A DNA stretch of 64,000 nt from NCBI RefSeq assembly GCF_001890765.1, contig NZ_KV878783.1:2818771-2882770 (forward strand). The letters are read 5' to 3'. Positions within the stretch are counted from its first letter, which is position 1. Each line of letters begins with the position of its first letter. Below the pieces are notes generated by a model. It was not told where the DNA came from. It was given only the letters and a program-made list of their open reading frames with translations, and did no database searches. The position numbers and the translations under genes were made by a program. This DNA comes from Spirulina major PCC 6313 (GTDB lineage: Bacteria; Cyanobacteriota; Cyanobacteriia; Cyanobacteriales; Spirulinaceae). Below, piece by piece: positions 55,598-64,000 of this stretch.

Positions 55598-56088
55598 GAA
55601 ACCAAATTTCTCAAAGATGCTATGGGGTTAGAGTCCAATTCTACCACTGGATCTGACCTGTGCTGGGGTCGGTGTATCCGAAGACTGTTTTTGGTGCCTG
55701 GGGAGGCGGAATGGCAGATTTCTGAGGAATGATGTGTCAATTTGTAAAATTTTCGGTAATAATGTTTTAAGTGCGGGAAAACCGAACCTCTGTTCAGGCT
55801 AACCGCATAGAGCAGTTCCCTATTGAACTGGCTGCACTGTTTAAAAACACAGATCCGAGAGTTGGAGATTTTAGTCTCAACTAGACGATCGACTCTGCTT
55901 GCGCTCCGCATTGTTATGGGGTTACCTGCGCAACTCGTACCTGTTGATTTGTGTCTTAAATCAGCCCGATTTTTGAGCTGACGCTGATCGGCGCGCTGAG
56001 GGGTAAATCACCTAAAGTTGCGATCGCAAGCGGCCCAATTTATAGGAATCTTGCCTTTAATTCACCAAGCAAGAGGATTTTTGAATTT
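55598..56088. other. Intergenic region between ycf4 and psbD
   Basis: No gene supported. Holds the ycf4 promoter (minus) and the long psbD leader (plus). AT-rich near 55735-55770. Confidence 0.4.
56018..56046 (+). promoter_or_regulatory. Possible psbDC promoter
   Basis: TTGCGA (56018-56023), 17 bases, TATAGG (56041-56046); AAGAGGA before ATG 56089 is the ribosome site. A moderate sigma-70-like match that includes a HIP1 site. Confidence 0.4.
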
Positions 56089-57144
56089 ATGACCATAGCT
56101 GTTGGAAGAACACAAGAGCGAGGCTGGTTTGACTCAGTCGATGACTGGCTCAAACGCGATCGCTTCGTCTTCATCGGATGGTCTGGTTTGCTGCTGTTCC
56201 CCTGCGCCTACATGGCCCTGGGCGGCTGGCTGACCGGCACCACCTTCGTCACCTCCTGGTACACCCACGGACTGGCATCGAGCTACCTCGAAGGCTGCAA
56301 CTTCATCACCGTCGCCGTGTCATCGCCCGCCGATGCCTTCGGTCACTCCCTGCTGTTCCTCTGGGGACCCGAAGCCCAGTGGAGCCTCACCCGCTGGTTC
56401 CAAATCGGCGGACTGTGGCCCTTCGTGGCGCTCCACGGCGCATTTGGGCTGATCGGCTTCATGCTGCGTCAGTTTGAAATTGCACGCCTCGTGGGGATTC
56501 GTCCCTACAATGCGATCGCCTTCAGTGGTCCGATCGCCGTATTCGTCAGCGTCTTCTTGATGTACCCCTTAGGACAATCCAGTTGGTTCTTCGCCCCCAG
56601 TTTCGGGGTTGCGGGGATTTTCCGGTTCATCCTGTTCCTGCAAGGGTTCCACAACTGGACGTTAAACCCCTTCCACATGATGGGAGTTGCCGGGATTCTG
56701 GGGGGTGCATTACTCTGCGCCATCCACGGAGCCACGGTAGAAAACACCCTCTTTGAAGACAGCGACCAAGCGAACACCTTCCGCGCCTTCACCCCGACCC
56801 AATCGGAAGAAACCTACAGCATGGTAACCGCCAACCGATTCTGGAGCCAAATCTTCGGAATTGCGTTTTCTAACAAACGGTGGTTGCACTTCTTCATGCT
56901 GTTTGTCCCCGTCACGGGCCTGTGGATGAGTTCCATTGGCATCGTTGGCCTCGCCTTAAACCTGCGGGCGTATGATTTCGTCTCCCAAGAAATCCGCGCC
57001 GCCGAAGACCCTGAATTTGAGACGTTCTACACCAAGAACATTCTGCTCAACGAAGGGATGCGGGCCTGGATGGCTCCGCAAGATCAACCCCACGAACGTT
57101 TTATATTCCCTGAGGAGGTTTTACCGCGTGGTAACGCTCTCTAG
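56089..57144 (+). CDS. psbD: Photosystem II D2 protein
   Basis: 351 residues, ATG start. [23 protein letters not shown] opening and the following five-helix plan are D2. Cofactor ligands are visible: His in [11 protein letters not shown], His in LFVPVTGLW context upstream (WLHFFMLF), and C-terminal [12 protein letters not shown]2 pairs with D1 to bind the reaction-centre chlorophylls, QA and iron. Its 3' end overlaps psbC by 17 bases. Confidence 0.98.
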   Translation: MTIAVGRTQERGWFDSVDDWLKRDRFVFIGWSGLLLFPCAYMALGGWLTGTTFVTSWYTHGLASSYLEGCNFITVAVSSPADAFGHSLLFLWGPEAQWSLTRWFQIGGLWPFVALHGAFGLIGFMLRQFEIARLVGIRPYNAIAFSGPIAVFVSVFLMYPLGQSSWFFAPSFGVAGIFRFILFLQGFHNWTLNPFHMMGVAGILGGALLCAIHGATVENTLFEDSDQANTFRAFTPTQSEETYSMVTANRFWSQIFGIAFSNKRWLHFFMLFVPVTGLWMSSIGIVGLALNLRAYDFVSQEIRAAEDPEFETFYTKNILLNEGMRAWMAPQDQPHERFIFPEEVLPRGNAL

Positions 57145-58513
57145 TGCTTCAACCATCAACCAAAGCCGCGATCTAGAATCTACTGGATTCGCGTGGTGGG
57201 CAGGCAATGCTCGCTTAATCAATCTTTCCGGTAAATTGCTGGGTGCCCACGTCGCCCATGCTGGCCTAATCGTGTTCTGGACGGGCGCAATGACTCTGTT
57301 TGAAGTGGCTCACTTCACCGCAGACAAGCCTATCTACGAACAAGGCTGTATTCTCATTCCCCACTTGGCCACCCTTGGCCTCGGTGTGGGGCCCGGTGGT
57401 GAAGTGGTGGACACCTTCCCCTACTTCGTCGTCGGTGTGTTGCACCTGATTTCCTCCGCTGTCCTCGGCTTGGGTGGGATCTACCACGCCATCCGCGGCC
57501 CGGAAACCCTCGAAGAATATTCTGATTTCTTTGGCTACGACTGGGCAGACAAAAACCAGATGACCAATATTATTGGGTATCACCTGATTCTGTTGGGCCT
57601 TGGTGCTCTGCTCCTGGTGTTCAAAGCGATGTTCTTTGGTGGTGTCTATGACACCTGGGCTCCGGGTGGTGGTGATGTCCGGATCATCAGTAACCCCACC
57701 CTGAACCCAGCCGTGATCTTCGGCTACCTGCTGAACTCTCCGTTTGGCGGCGAAGGCTGGATCATTGGTGTTGACAATATGGAAGACATCATTGGTGGTC
57801 ACATCTGGGTCGGCTTAACTTGCATTGCAGGCGGCATCTGGCATATTTTGACCAAGCCCTTTGGTTGGGCGCGTCGCGCCTTTGTCTGGTCGGGTGAGGC
57901 TTACCTCTCCTACAGCCTCGGTGCGCTGTCCTTGATGGGCTTCATTGCGTCCTTCTTTGTTTGGTTCAACAATACCGCCTATCCCAGTGAGTTCTACGGC
58001 CCCACCAACGCCGAAGCGTCTCAAGCCCAAGCCTTTGTGTTCTTGGCGCGTGACCAACGCTTGGGGGCGAATATTGGTTCGGCTCAAGGCCCCACGGGTT
58101 TGGGTAAATACCTGATGCGATCGCCCACGGGTGAGATCATCTTTGGGGGTGAAACGATGCGCTTCTGGGACTTCCGTGGTCCCTGGTTAGAGCCGCTGCG
58201 GGGCCCCAACGGTTTGGATCTCGACAAACTGCGCAATGACATCCAACCCTGGCAACTGCGTCGGGCATCGGAATACATGACCCACGCGCCCAACGGTTCT
58301 CTGAACTCGGTGGGGGGGATCATTACCGAACCCAACTCCTTTAACTATGTGAACCCCCGCGCGTGGTTGGGAACCTCCCACTTCGTACTGGGCTTCTTCT
58401 TCTTGGTTGGTCACCTTTGGCATGCTGGACGGGCCCGTGCGGCTTCGGCTGGTTTTGAAAAAGGGATTGATCGTGAGACTGAACCGGTATTAGCAATGCC
58501 TGATCTAGACTAG
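57128..58513 (+). CDS. psbC: Photosystem II CP43 protein
   Basis: 461 residues from GTG 57128, inside the psbD 3' end, with GAGGAGG at about 57112-57119 as a strong ribosome site. This start gives the conserved VTLSS...[12 protein letters not shown]. Six helices; the large loop has [20 protein letters not shown], which includes the Glu and Arg near the Mn cluster. CP43 is the inner antenna of photosystem II. Frame open further upstream but that part is psbD. Confidence 0.97.
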   Translation: MVTLSSASTINQSRDLESTGFAWWAGNARLINLSGKLLGAHVAHAGLIVFWTGAMTLFEVAHFTADKPIYEQGCILIPHLATLGLGVGPGGEVVDTFPYFVVGVLHLISSAVLGLGGIYHAIRGPETLEEYSDFFGYDWADKNQMTNIIGYHLILLGLGALLLVFKAMFFGGVYDTWAPGGGDVRIISNPTLNPAVIFGYLLNSPFGGEGWIIGVDNMEDIIGGHIWVGLTCIAGGIWHILTKPFGWARRAFVWSGEAYLSYSLGALSLMGFIASFFVWFNNTAYPSEFYGPTNAEASQAQAFVFLARDQRLGANIGSAQGPTGLGKYLMRSPTGEIIFGGETMRFWDFRGPWLEPLRGPNGLDLDKLRNDIQPWQLRRASEYMTHAPNGSLNSVGGIITEPNSFNYVNPRAWLGTSHFVLGFFFLVGHLWHAGRARAASAGFEKGIDRETEPVLAMPDLD

Positions 58514-58561
58514 GTCTTCACATTCATTTTTCCACCACTCTGTGCCTAGCAAAGTGCGTGA

Positions 58562-58588
58562 AGCCCCTGTCTCAGACAGGGGCTTTTT
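58562..58588 (+). terminator. Terminator of psbDC
   Basis: AGCCCCTGTCT / AGACAGGGGCT hairpin followed by TTTTTG, 49 bases after psbC. Confidence 0.85.
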
Positions 58589-58673
58589 GTGCTTCTGATG
58601 ACAAAAAAACAACGAGAGTTGAGGGGGCAATGGTATCATCATGGCGTTGATAGGTACAAATAAGGTAAGCACT

Positions 58674-60272
58674 ATGACACCAGCATCAGTCTCTCCTGCG
58701 GTGCTCATAATTCTAGATGGCTGGGGGTATCGGGAGTCTGCCGATGGCAACGCAATTCGCACTGCATCAACACCCGTCATGGATAGTTTATGGGAGACCT
58801 ACCCGCATACCTTGATCCACACATCGGGCAAGAAGGTCGGATTACCGGATGGGCAAATGGGCAACTCTGAGGTTGGCCATTTGAACCTTGGGGCCGGGCG
58901 GATTGTGCCTCAGGAACTTGTGCGCATTTCCGATGCGGTGGAAGACGGTTCATTTTTAGAAAATCCGGCGTTGGTGAAGCTGTGTCAGTCGGTGCGGCAG
59001 TCGGGCGGCAAACTCCACTGTATGGGACTCTGTTCAGAGGGTGGGGTGCATTCCCATCTGTCCCATTTATTTGGGCTGTTGGATTTGGCTAAGGTTCAGG
59101 GGATTGAGCAGGTGTGCCTCCATGTGTTTACGGATGGTCGGGATACAAAGCCCAATGAGGCGATCGCAGTCCTGCAACAGATTCAAGACCAGATTGATGC
59201 TGTGGGTGTGGGGACAATCGCGACGATCAGCGGTCGGTACTATGCCATGGATCGCGATCGCCGCTGGGATCGGGTCGAACAAGCCTATCGAGTCCTGACC
59301 GAGGACGACGTGATCGATTCCCGTTCCGCCCTGGACATTATCCAAGACTCCTACAACGCAGGGATTAACGACGAATTCATCCTGCCGGTGCGGATTGCAC
59401 CGGGAAAAGTTGAGGCCAATGATGGCGTGATCTTTTTTAATTTCCGGCCCGATCGCGCCCGCCAACTGACGACGGCTTTCGTTTCCCCCACGTTCAAAGA
59501 CTTTGAGCGAGTTCATATTACGCCGCTCCATTTCCTCACGTTTACCCAGTACGATCCGACGCTCTCGGTTGATGTGGCGTTTGAACCCCAAAGCTTAACC
59601 AATATCCTGGGTGAAGTGATCGCAGACCATGGGTTACGCCAATTTCGCACCGCCGAAACGGAAAAATATCCCCACGTCACCTACTTTTTTAATGGTGGCT
59701 TGGAGCAGCCCCTCGCCGGAGAAGACCGGGAATTGATTCCCAGTCCGATGGTGGCGACCTACGATCGCCAGCCCAAGATGTCCGCCGAACAAGTCACGGA
59801 TGTGGCCTGTGCGGCCTTGGCCAAGCGGGAATATTCCCTGATCGTGATCAACTATGCCAACCCCGATATGGTGGGTCACACCGGCAACATGAACGCCGCC
59901 TTAGAAGCGATCGAAACAGTGGATCGCACCTTGGGGCGCTTACTCGAAGCGATTTCCCGCGTGGGAGGGACGGCGATGATTACGGCTGACCATGGCAATG
60001 CAGAATACATGTGGGATGAGCAGGGTAAACCTTGGACGGCCCACACGACGAACCGAGTGCCCTTGATCTTGGTTGAAGGGGAAGGGCTGAAAATTCCGGG
60101 CTATGGTGCGGATGTGCAATTGCGTGAAGATGGGCGGCTTTGTGACGTGGCCCCGACGCTGTTGGAAATCCTACGCCTCCCTCAACCCCCTGAAATGACG
60201 GGGCGATCGCTCCTTCAACCAACTCCGGTAGAGTTGAAACCCAGTCGTACCCCGGTGAAAGTCTCGCTTTAA
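58674..60272 (+). CDS. gpmI: 2,3-bisphosphoglycerate-independent phosphoglycerate mutase
   Basis: 532 residues from ATG 58674. ILDGWGYRE with metal Asp, phosphoserine Ser in MGNSEVGHLNLGAGR, INYANPDMVGHTG and TADHGNAEYMWD are alkaline-phosphatase-like metal sites. It interconverts 3- and 2-phosphoglycerate, using Mn ions. Single gene between two terminator hairpins. Confidence 0.97.
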   Translation: MTPASVSPAVLIILDGWGYRESADGNAIRTASTPVMDSLWETYPHTLIHTSGKKVGLPDGQMGNSEVGHLNLGAGRIVPQELVRISDAVEDGSFLENPALVKLCQSVRQSGGKLHCMGLCSEGGVHSHLSHLFGLLDLAKVQGIEQVCLHVFTDGRDTKPNEAIAVLQQIQDQIDAVGVGTIATISGRYYAMDRDRRWDRVEQAYRVLTEDDVIDSRSALDIIQDSYNAGINDEFILPVRIAPGKVEANDGVIFFNFRPDRARQLTTAFVSPTFKDFERVHITPLHFLTFTQYDPTLSVDVAFEPQSLTNILGEVIADHGLRQFRTAETEKYPHVTYFFNGGLEQPLAGEDRELIPSPMVATYDRQPKMSAEQVTDVACAALAKREYSLIVINYANPDMVGHTGNMNAALEAIETVDRTLGRLLEAISRVGGTAMITADHGNAEYMWDEQGKPWTAHTTNRVPLILVEGEGLKIPGYGADVQLREDGRLCDVAPTLLEILRLPQPPEMTGRSLLQPTPVELKPSRTPVKVSL

Positions 60273-60319
60273 GCCCGCCCCCGGTTGCCCCCTTTAACCT
60301 CAATCCATCGACGGACAAC

Positions 60320-60350
60320 GAAAACGTGCTGCAAGATCAAGCACGTTTTC
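60320..60350 (+). terminator. Probable gpmI terminator
   Basis: GAAAACGTGCT / AGCACGTTTTC hairpin, nine-base loop; followed by TGGAGG rather than a T run, but the arm itself ends in TTTT. Confidence 0.6.
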
Positions 60351-60393
60351 TGGAGGCTGGGGACGTGGGCAGGATTGCCCTGTCATCCCATCT

Positions 60394-60592
60394 TATAGCA
60401 ATCAACAAAGGCACTAGGACAGGCAAGGGGCTTATGGAGGTTCACTATTTAATCCGGTCATTGAAAAAGGCTCTAAACCTCTAGCGAGCAAGATGCTCGC
60501 ATTACGGAATTACCGGATTATTTCCTTAAGTTTCATAAGCCCCTTATTCCAGAGTCTTCTAAATGTCCTAACCGCTCTGGCTAGTGCTATAG
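60394..60592. mobile_element. Inverted-repeat MITE, copy B
   Basis: Ends TATAGCA...GCTATA, with inner shared blocks AGGACAGGCAAGGGGCTTA on the left and AAGCCCCTTATTCC...TGTCCTAACCGC on the right. The interior includes GCGAGCAAGATGCTCGC, a common cyanobacterial hairpin repeat. Same family as 51368-51578; part of the interior matches 15830-15870. Confidence 0.7.
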
Positions 60593-60756
60593 CAATGCGA
60601 TGCCCGCAGCGAATATTTCCCTAGCTCTCTAGATCAGCATTTCGCCTTGCCCTGGGCAAATAAAAACCGCCCCAATGATTTAGGCGGTCTGATCTAAGCA
60701 ATCGGAGGGTAACGTTTAGTGTAGGCTGGGGCTTTCGCACCGGGTTGTTACCGATG

Positions 60757-61566
60757 TTACGAATTGGGCGGAGATTCGGGTCTTGAGGGGCGAGATTGAG
60801 CGAATTTTTCAGCGGTGCGGAGAATTTGACCGGCGAGAATGGCCGCCCCGAAGCCATTGTCAATATTGACGACCCCAATCCCGGCAGCACAGGAATTGAG
60901 CATCGCCAGCAAGGGTGTTAAACCGCCGAAACTTGCGCCGTAGCCGATACTTGTAGGCACGGCAATTACGGGGCAATCAGCTAGACCCCCGACAACGCTA
61001 GGCAACGCTCCTTCCATACCGGCAACGACGATCAAGACATCGGCCGTGGCGATCGCATCTTGATGGCGCAACAATCGTTGAATTCCCGCCACGCCCACAT
61101 CCCAAAGACGCTCAACCGTAAAGCCCATTAACTCGGCGGTGACGGCGGCTTCTTCGGCAACGGGCAGATCCGCCGTGCCTGCCGTTAATAGGGTAATCGT
61201 GCCGGGACGGTGGGTCTTGGGTGTGCCTAAGGCGCAAATGCGGGCGGTTTCGTAGTAGCGCAACGCTGGCAATTGGTGTTGCAACTGGGCAAACACAGCG
61301 GGCGTGATTCGGGTGGCCAGGGCGATCGCGGGGTGACGTTGCATCGCCTGGAAAATTTGCACAATTTGGTCGGGGGTCTTGTCTTGGCCCCAAATTGCTT
61401 CGGGGAAGCCGGTGCGGGCTTGGCGCTGGTGGTCAAGCTTGGCAAAGTCGGCGATCGCCTCATAACCCGTCTCGGCTTGGCCCAATTTTGCCGCTGCCGC
61501 TTGGGGGCTTAGATAGCCGGCGGATACCGCCTCTAGAATCGATTGCAGCGCATCCCGTTGTCCCAT
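60757..61566 (-). CDS. larB: Nickel-pincer cofactor biosynthesis protein LarB
   Basis: 269 residues. PurE-like C-terminal domain: AGTADLPVAEEA, VVAGMEGALPSVVGGL and VPTSIGYGASFGGLTPLLAML are LarB marks. LarB carboxylates and hydrolyses nicotinate adenine dinucleotide in the path to the nickel-pincer nucleotide of lactate racemase-type enzymes. larC and larE are not in view. Last gene of inrS-uppP-larB. Confidence 0.93.
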   Translation of the reverse strand: MGQRDALQSILEAVSAGYLSPQAAAAKLGQAETGYEAIADFAKLDHQRQARTGFPEAIWGQDKTPDQIVQIFQAMQRHPAIALATRITPAVFAQLQHQLPALRYYETARICALGTPKTHRPGTITLLTAGTADLPVAEEAAVTAELMGFTVERLWDVGVAGIQRLLRHQDAIATADVLIVVAGMEGALPSVVGGLADCPVIAVPTSIGYGASFGGLTPLLAMLNSCAAGIGVVNIDNGFGAAILAGQILRTAEKFAQSRPSRPESPPNS

Positions 61567-61669
61567 TCCTCACCCATCCAAACCATTGAACCTTTTGGAT
61601 CATACCGTTAATCCCTCCGCCGCCTCAGACCGGGTCAGTATCCCAATCGCCGTGAGGGATGGGACGGAT

Positions 61670-62644
61670 CTAGAGCCACCCCATCCCCAATGCCCCCAGA
61701 ATCACGATCCCAAAGGCCAGGCGATACCAGACAAAAACCCAGGTATCTTGTTTTTGCAAAAACTTGATCAGCCAAGCGATCGCCAAGTAGGAAAAGAACG
61801 CCGCCGAAAGCGTCCCGACGATCAGCGATAACCAGGCGGCATTGGGAACCCCCACATCGATCACGTCACTTTTTAACTGCACGAGGCCGGCGAGGGTAAT
61901 GGCCGGCAGTCCTAAGAGGAAGGAAAATCGAGCCGCCGTCGCCCGTTCTAAGCCCATGAACAGACCCGCCGTGATCGTAGACCCCGACCGGGAAACCCCA
62001 GGCATTAGGGCTAAGGCTTGGGCGAGTCCCATCCAAATCCCGTCCAGGGTGGAGAGTTGTTCAAAGGTGCGCAGGCGTTGGCCGAGTTTTTCCGCTAAGG
62101 CCAGGAGGAGGGCCATGAGGATGGAGGCGATCGCAATCGAAGCCAAACTCCGAATCGGCGAATCATCCAAATCCGGCACCAGAACTTTCAGCAGGAGTCC
62201 AAACACCACAATCGGCACGGTTCCGATCGCAATTCCCAGGGACATGCGCCAAGCTTGGGATTGAAAATTCCGCGTCCGCAGGGACTGGATCGTGCCGGTG
62301 ATCAATTCAGACAGATCCGCCCAGAAATACCACAGCACCGCCCCAATGCTGCCCAGTTGGATAATGGCCGTAAAGGTGACACCGGGATCACCCCACCCCA
62401 ACACCACCGGCACAACCTTAAGATGGGCGGTACTGCTAATCGGGATAAATTCCGTCATCCCCTGCACAAACCCCAAAACAATCGCCTGAAAAACCGTCAT
62501 TTGGGCTAGATCGATTGTGTCTGGAGAGGCGATCGCGATCATTGTCGGGGGAAGCGATCGCGCCTGAGCATGGAGGGCGGAAAATGCGATCGCACAGCCT
62601 AAGCCCGTTGCAAACTCCCCCACCCCACTCAACCATCGAATCAC
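61670..62644 (-). CDS. uppP: Undecaprenyl-diphosphate phosphatase
   Basis: 324 residues from GTG 62644, 19 bases after the upstream stop; ATG 62542 gives a shorter form without the first hydrophobic segment. Family motifs: AIVLGFVQGMTEFIPISSTAHL (Glu and Ser-rich active site) and GVSRSGSTITAGLFMGLERATAARF. About eight membrane segments. It recycles undecaprenyl phosphate for cell-wall synthesis. Confidence 0.93.
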   Translation of the reverse strand: MIRWLSGVGEFATGLGCAIAFSALHAQARSLPPTMIAIASPDTIDLAQMTVFQAIVLGFVQGMTEFIPISSTAHLKVVPVVLGWGDPGVTFTAIIQLGSIGAVLWYFWADLSELITGTIQSLRTRNFQSQAWRMSLGIAIGTVPIVVFGLLLKVLVPDLDDSPIRSLASIAIASILMALLLALAEKLGQRLRTFEQLSTLDGIWMGLAQALALMPGVSRSGSTITAGLFMGLERATAARFSFLLGLPAITLAGLVQLKSDVIDVGVPNAAWLSLIVGTLSAAFFSYLAIAWLIKFLQKQDTWVFVWYRLAFGIVILGALGMGWL

Positions 62645-62663
62645 CAAACGCTGGCGACTCTCC

Positions 62664-63008
62664 CTAGGGTAAGAAGCGATCGAGCGCCGATTTAAGTTCC
62701 TCAATTTCTGCCTCCATATTGCCTTCTTGAGCTGCGCGCACCACACATTCCGTCAGGTGATCATCCAAAATCATCCGAGCCACGCGGTCTAACGCGCCCC
62801 GCACCGCCGCAATTTGCACCAAAACCTCTGGGCAGTGGCGATCCTCCTGCACCATATTCTTAACCCCCCGAATATGGCCCTCAATCCGAGACAGTCGATT
62901 GATAATTTGCCGTCGAACCTCCGCGTCATGGACGTGGGGGTGAGCATGGGCCGACGTTGAAGCCGAAGACGAATTTTCTAACACAACTTTGCCTGTTTTA
63001 CACAACAT
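62664..63008 (-). CDS. inrS: CsoR/RcnR-family nickel sensor, InrS-like
   Basis: 114 residues. His-rich N-terminus (HAHPHVHDAE), then RIEGHIRGVKNM, and metal-site residues Cys in RHCPEVLVQ, His and Cys in DDHLTECVV, the Cys-His-Cys set of CsoR/InrS proteins. InrS in cyanobacteria represses a nickel exporter until nickel binds. Here it is upstream of uppP and larB, the latter a nickel-cofactor gene. inrS is named by resemblance; copper or another metal is not excluded. Confidence 0.85.
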   Translation of the reverse strand: MLCKTGKVVLENSSSASTSAHAHPHVHDAEVRRQIINRLSRIEGHIRGVKNMVQEDRHCPEVLVQIAAVRGALDRVARMILDDHLTECVVRAAQEGNMEAEIEELKSALDRFLP

Positions 63009-63017
63009 CTCAAGATC

Positions 63018-63041
63018 ACAAGGAGGGACATCCCTCCTTGT
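63018..63041 (-). terminator. Hairpin between rpoC2 and inrS
   Basis: ACAAGGAGGGA / TCCCTCCTTGT with a two-base loop, 25 bases past the rpoC2 stop. No T run follows on the minus strand, so termination is uncertain. Confidence 0.45.
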
Positions 63042-63065
63042 TAGACGGCCGGAATCAATTCAGCA

Positions 63066-64000
<935 letters not shown>

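Larger units (their letters stand above)
60273..60756. other. Intergenic region with terminator and MITE
   Basis: After the gpmI terminator at 60320, most of the region is MITE copy B. The last 150 bases hold nothing else recognisable on either strand. Confidence 0.5.

Noticed and set aside
57266-57802. 178-codon minus-strand ORF inside psbC
   Set aside because: psbC coding is certain; the antisense product is low-complexity, charged and unlike any protein.

Overview
The window comes from a cyanobacterial chromosome. It carries the overlapping psbD-psbC pair, ycf4, a Tic22-family gene, rpoC2 (the split beta' subunit found in cyanobacteria and plastids) and an InrS-like nickel sensor. The HIP1 octamer GCGATCGC and its core CGATCG occur all through it. 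I do not assign a genus. G+C is moderately high except in one clearly AT-rich stretch at about 25150-26540.

Layout. 1-16.9 kb is mostly core: a cut serine hydrolase, an acyltransferase-3 protein, an alpha/beta hydrolase coupled to a serine recombinase with altered catalytic residues, a beta-lactamase-fold protein, a receiver domain, a type IIA topoisomerase A subunit, argC, a DHH-CBS-tRNA nucleotidyltransferase fusion, a protein kinase and rsmG. 17.0-27.8 kb is an accessory island. It holds four copies of one leader plus signal-peptide cassette (and a fifth, leaderless stub), secreted TPR genes, a TPR-CHAT protease gene split by IS66 and IS1 sequence, a STAND (NB-ARC) ATPase with an in-frame TGA and an AT-rich C-terminal half, and four toxin-antitoxin loci (ParDE-like and broken, PIN/VapC, MazF, HicAB). 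28-41.9 kb returns to core genes: rlmN, two CPBP proteases, a HAD phosphatase, rpmI-rplT, DUF3326, cax, a large SNF2 helicase, and a PlsC-like acyltransferase beside a phytyl-ester-synthase-like hydrolase. 42.0-43.2 kb is a tnpB-only IS200/IS605-type element. 43.3-64 kb is core again: gmd, GNAT, tRNA-Pro, tic22, prmC, tsaC/sua5, a KAS-cyclophilin-ycf4 operon, psbDC, gpmI, larB-uppP-inrS and the 3' part of rpoC2.

How genes group. Close spacing or overlap marks likely operons: hydrolase-recombinase, argC-tRNA nucleotidyltransferase, kinase-rsmG, CPBP-HAD, DUF3326-CPBP, acyltransferase-hydrolase, MBL-TIGR00725, ycf4-cyclophilin-KAS, and inrS-uppP-larB. Small non-autonomous elements are frequent: a nested-palindrome element, an IS200/IS605-derived remnant placed between rplT and its terminator, and an inverted-repeat MITE family with two full copies and one fragment.

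The best candidate for unusual biology is the 17-28 kb island. There, a duplicated secretion cassette, a caspase-like protease, a STAND ATPase and stacked toxin-antitoxin loci lie together, much of it in decay. All positions and translations were read by eye. No database search was run, so family names rest on recognised motifs.
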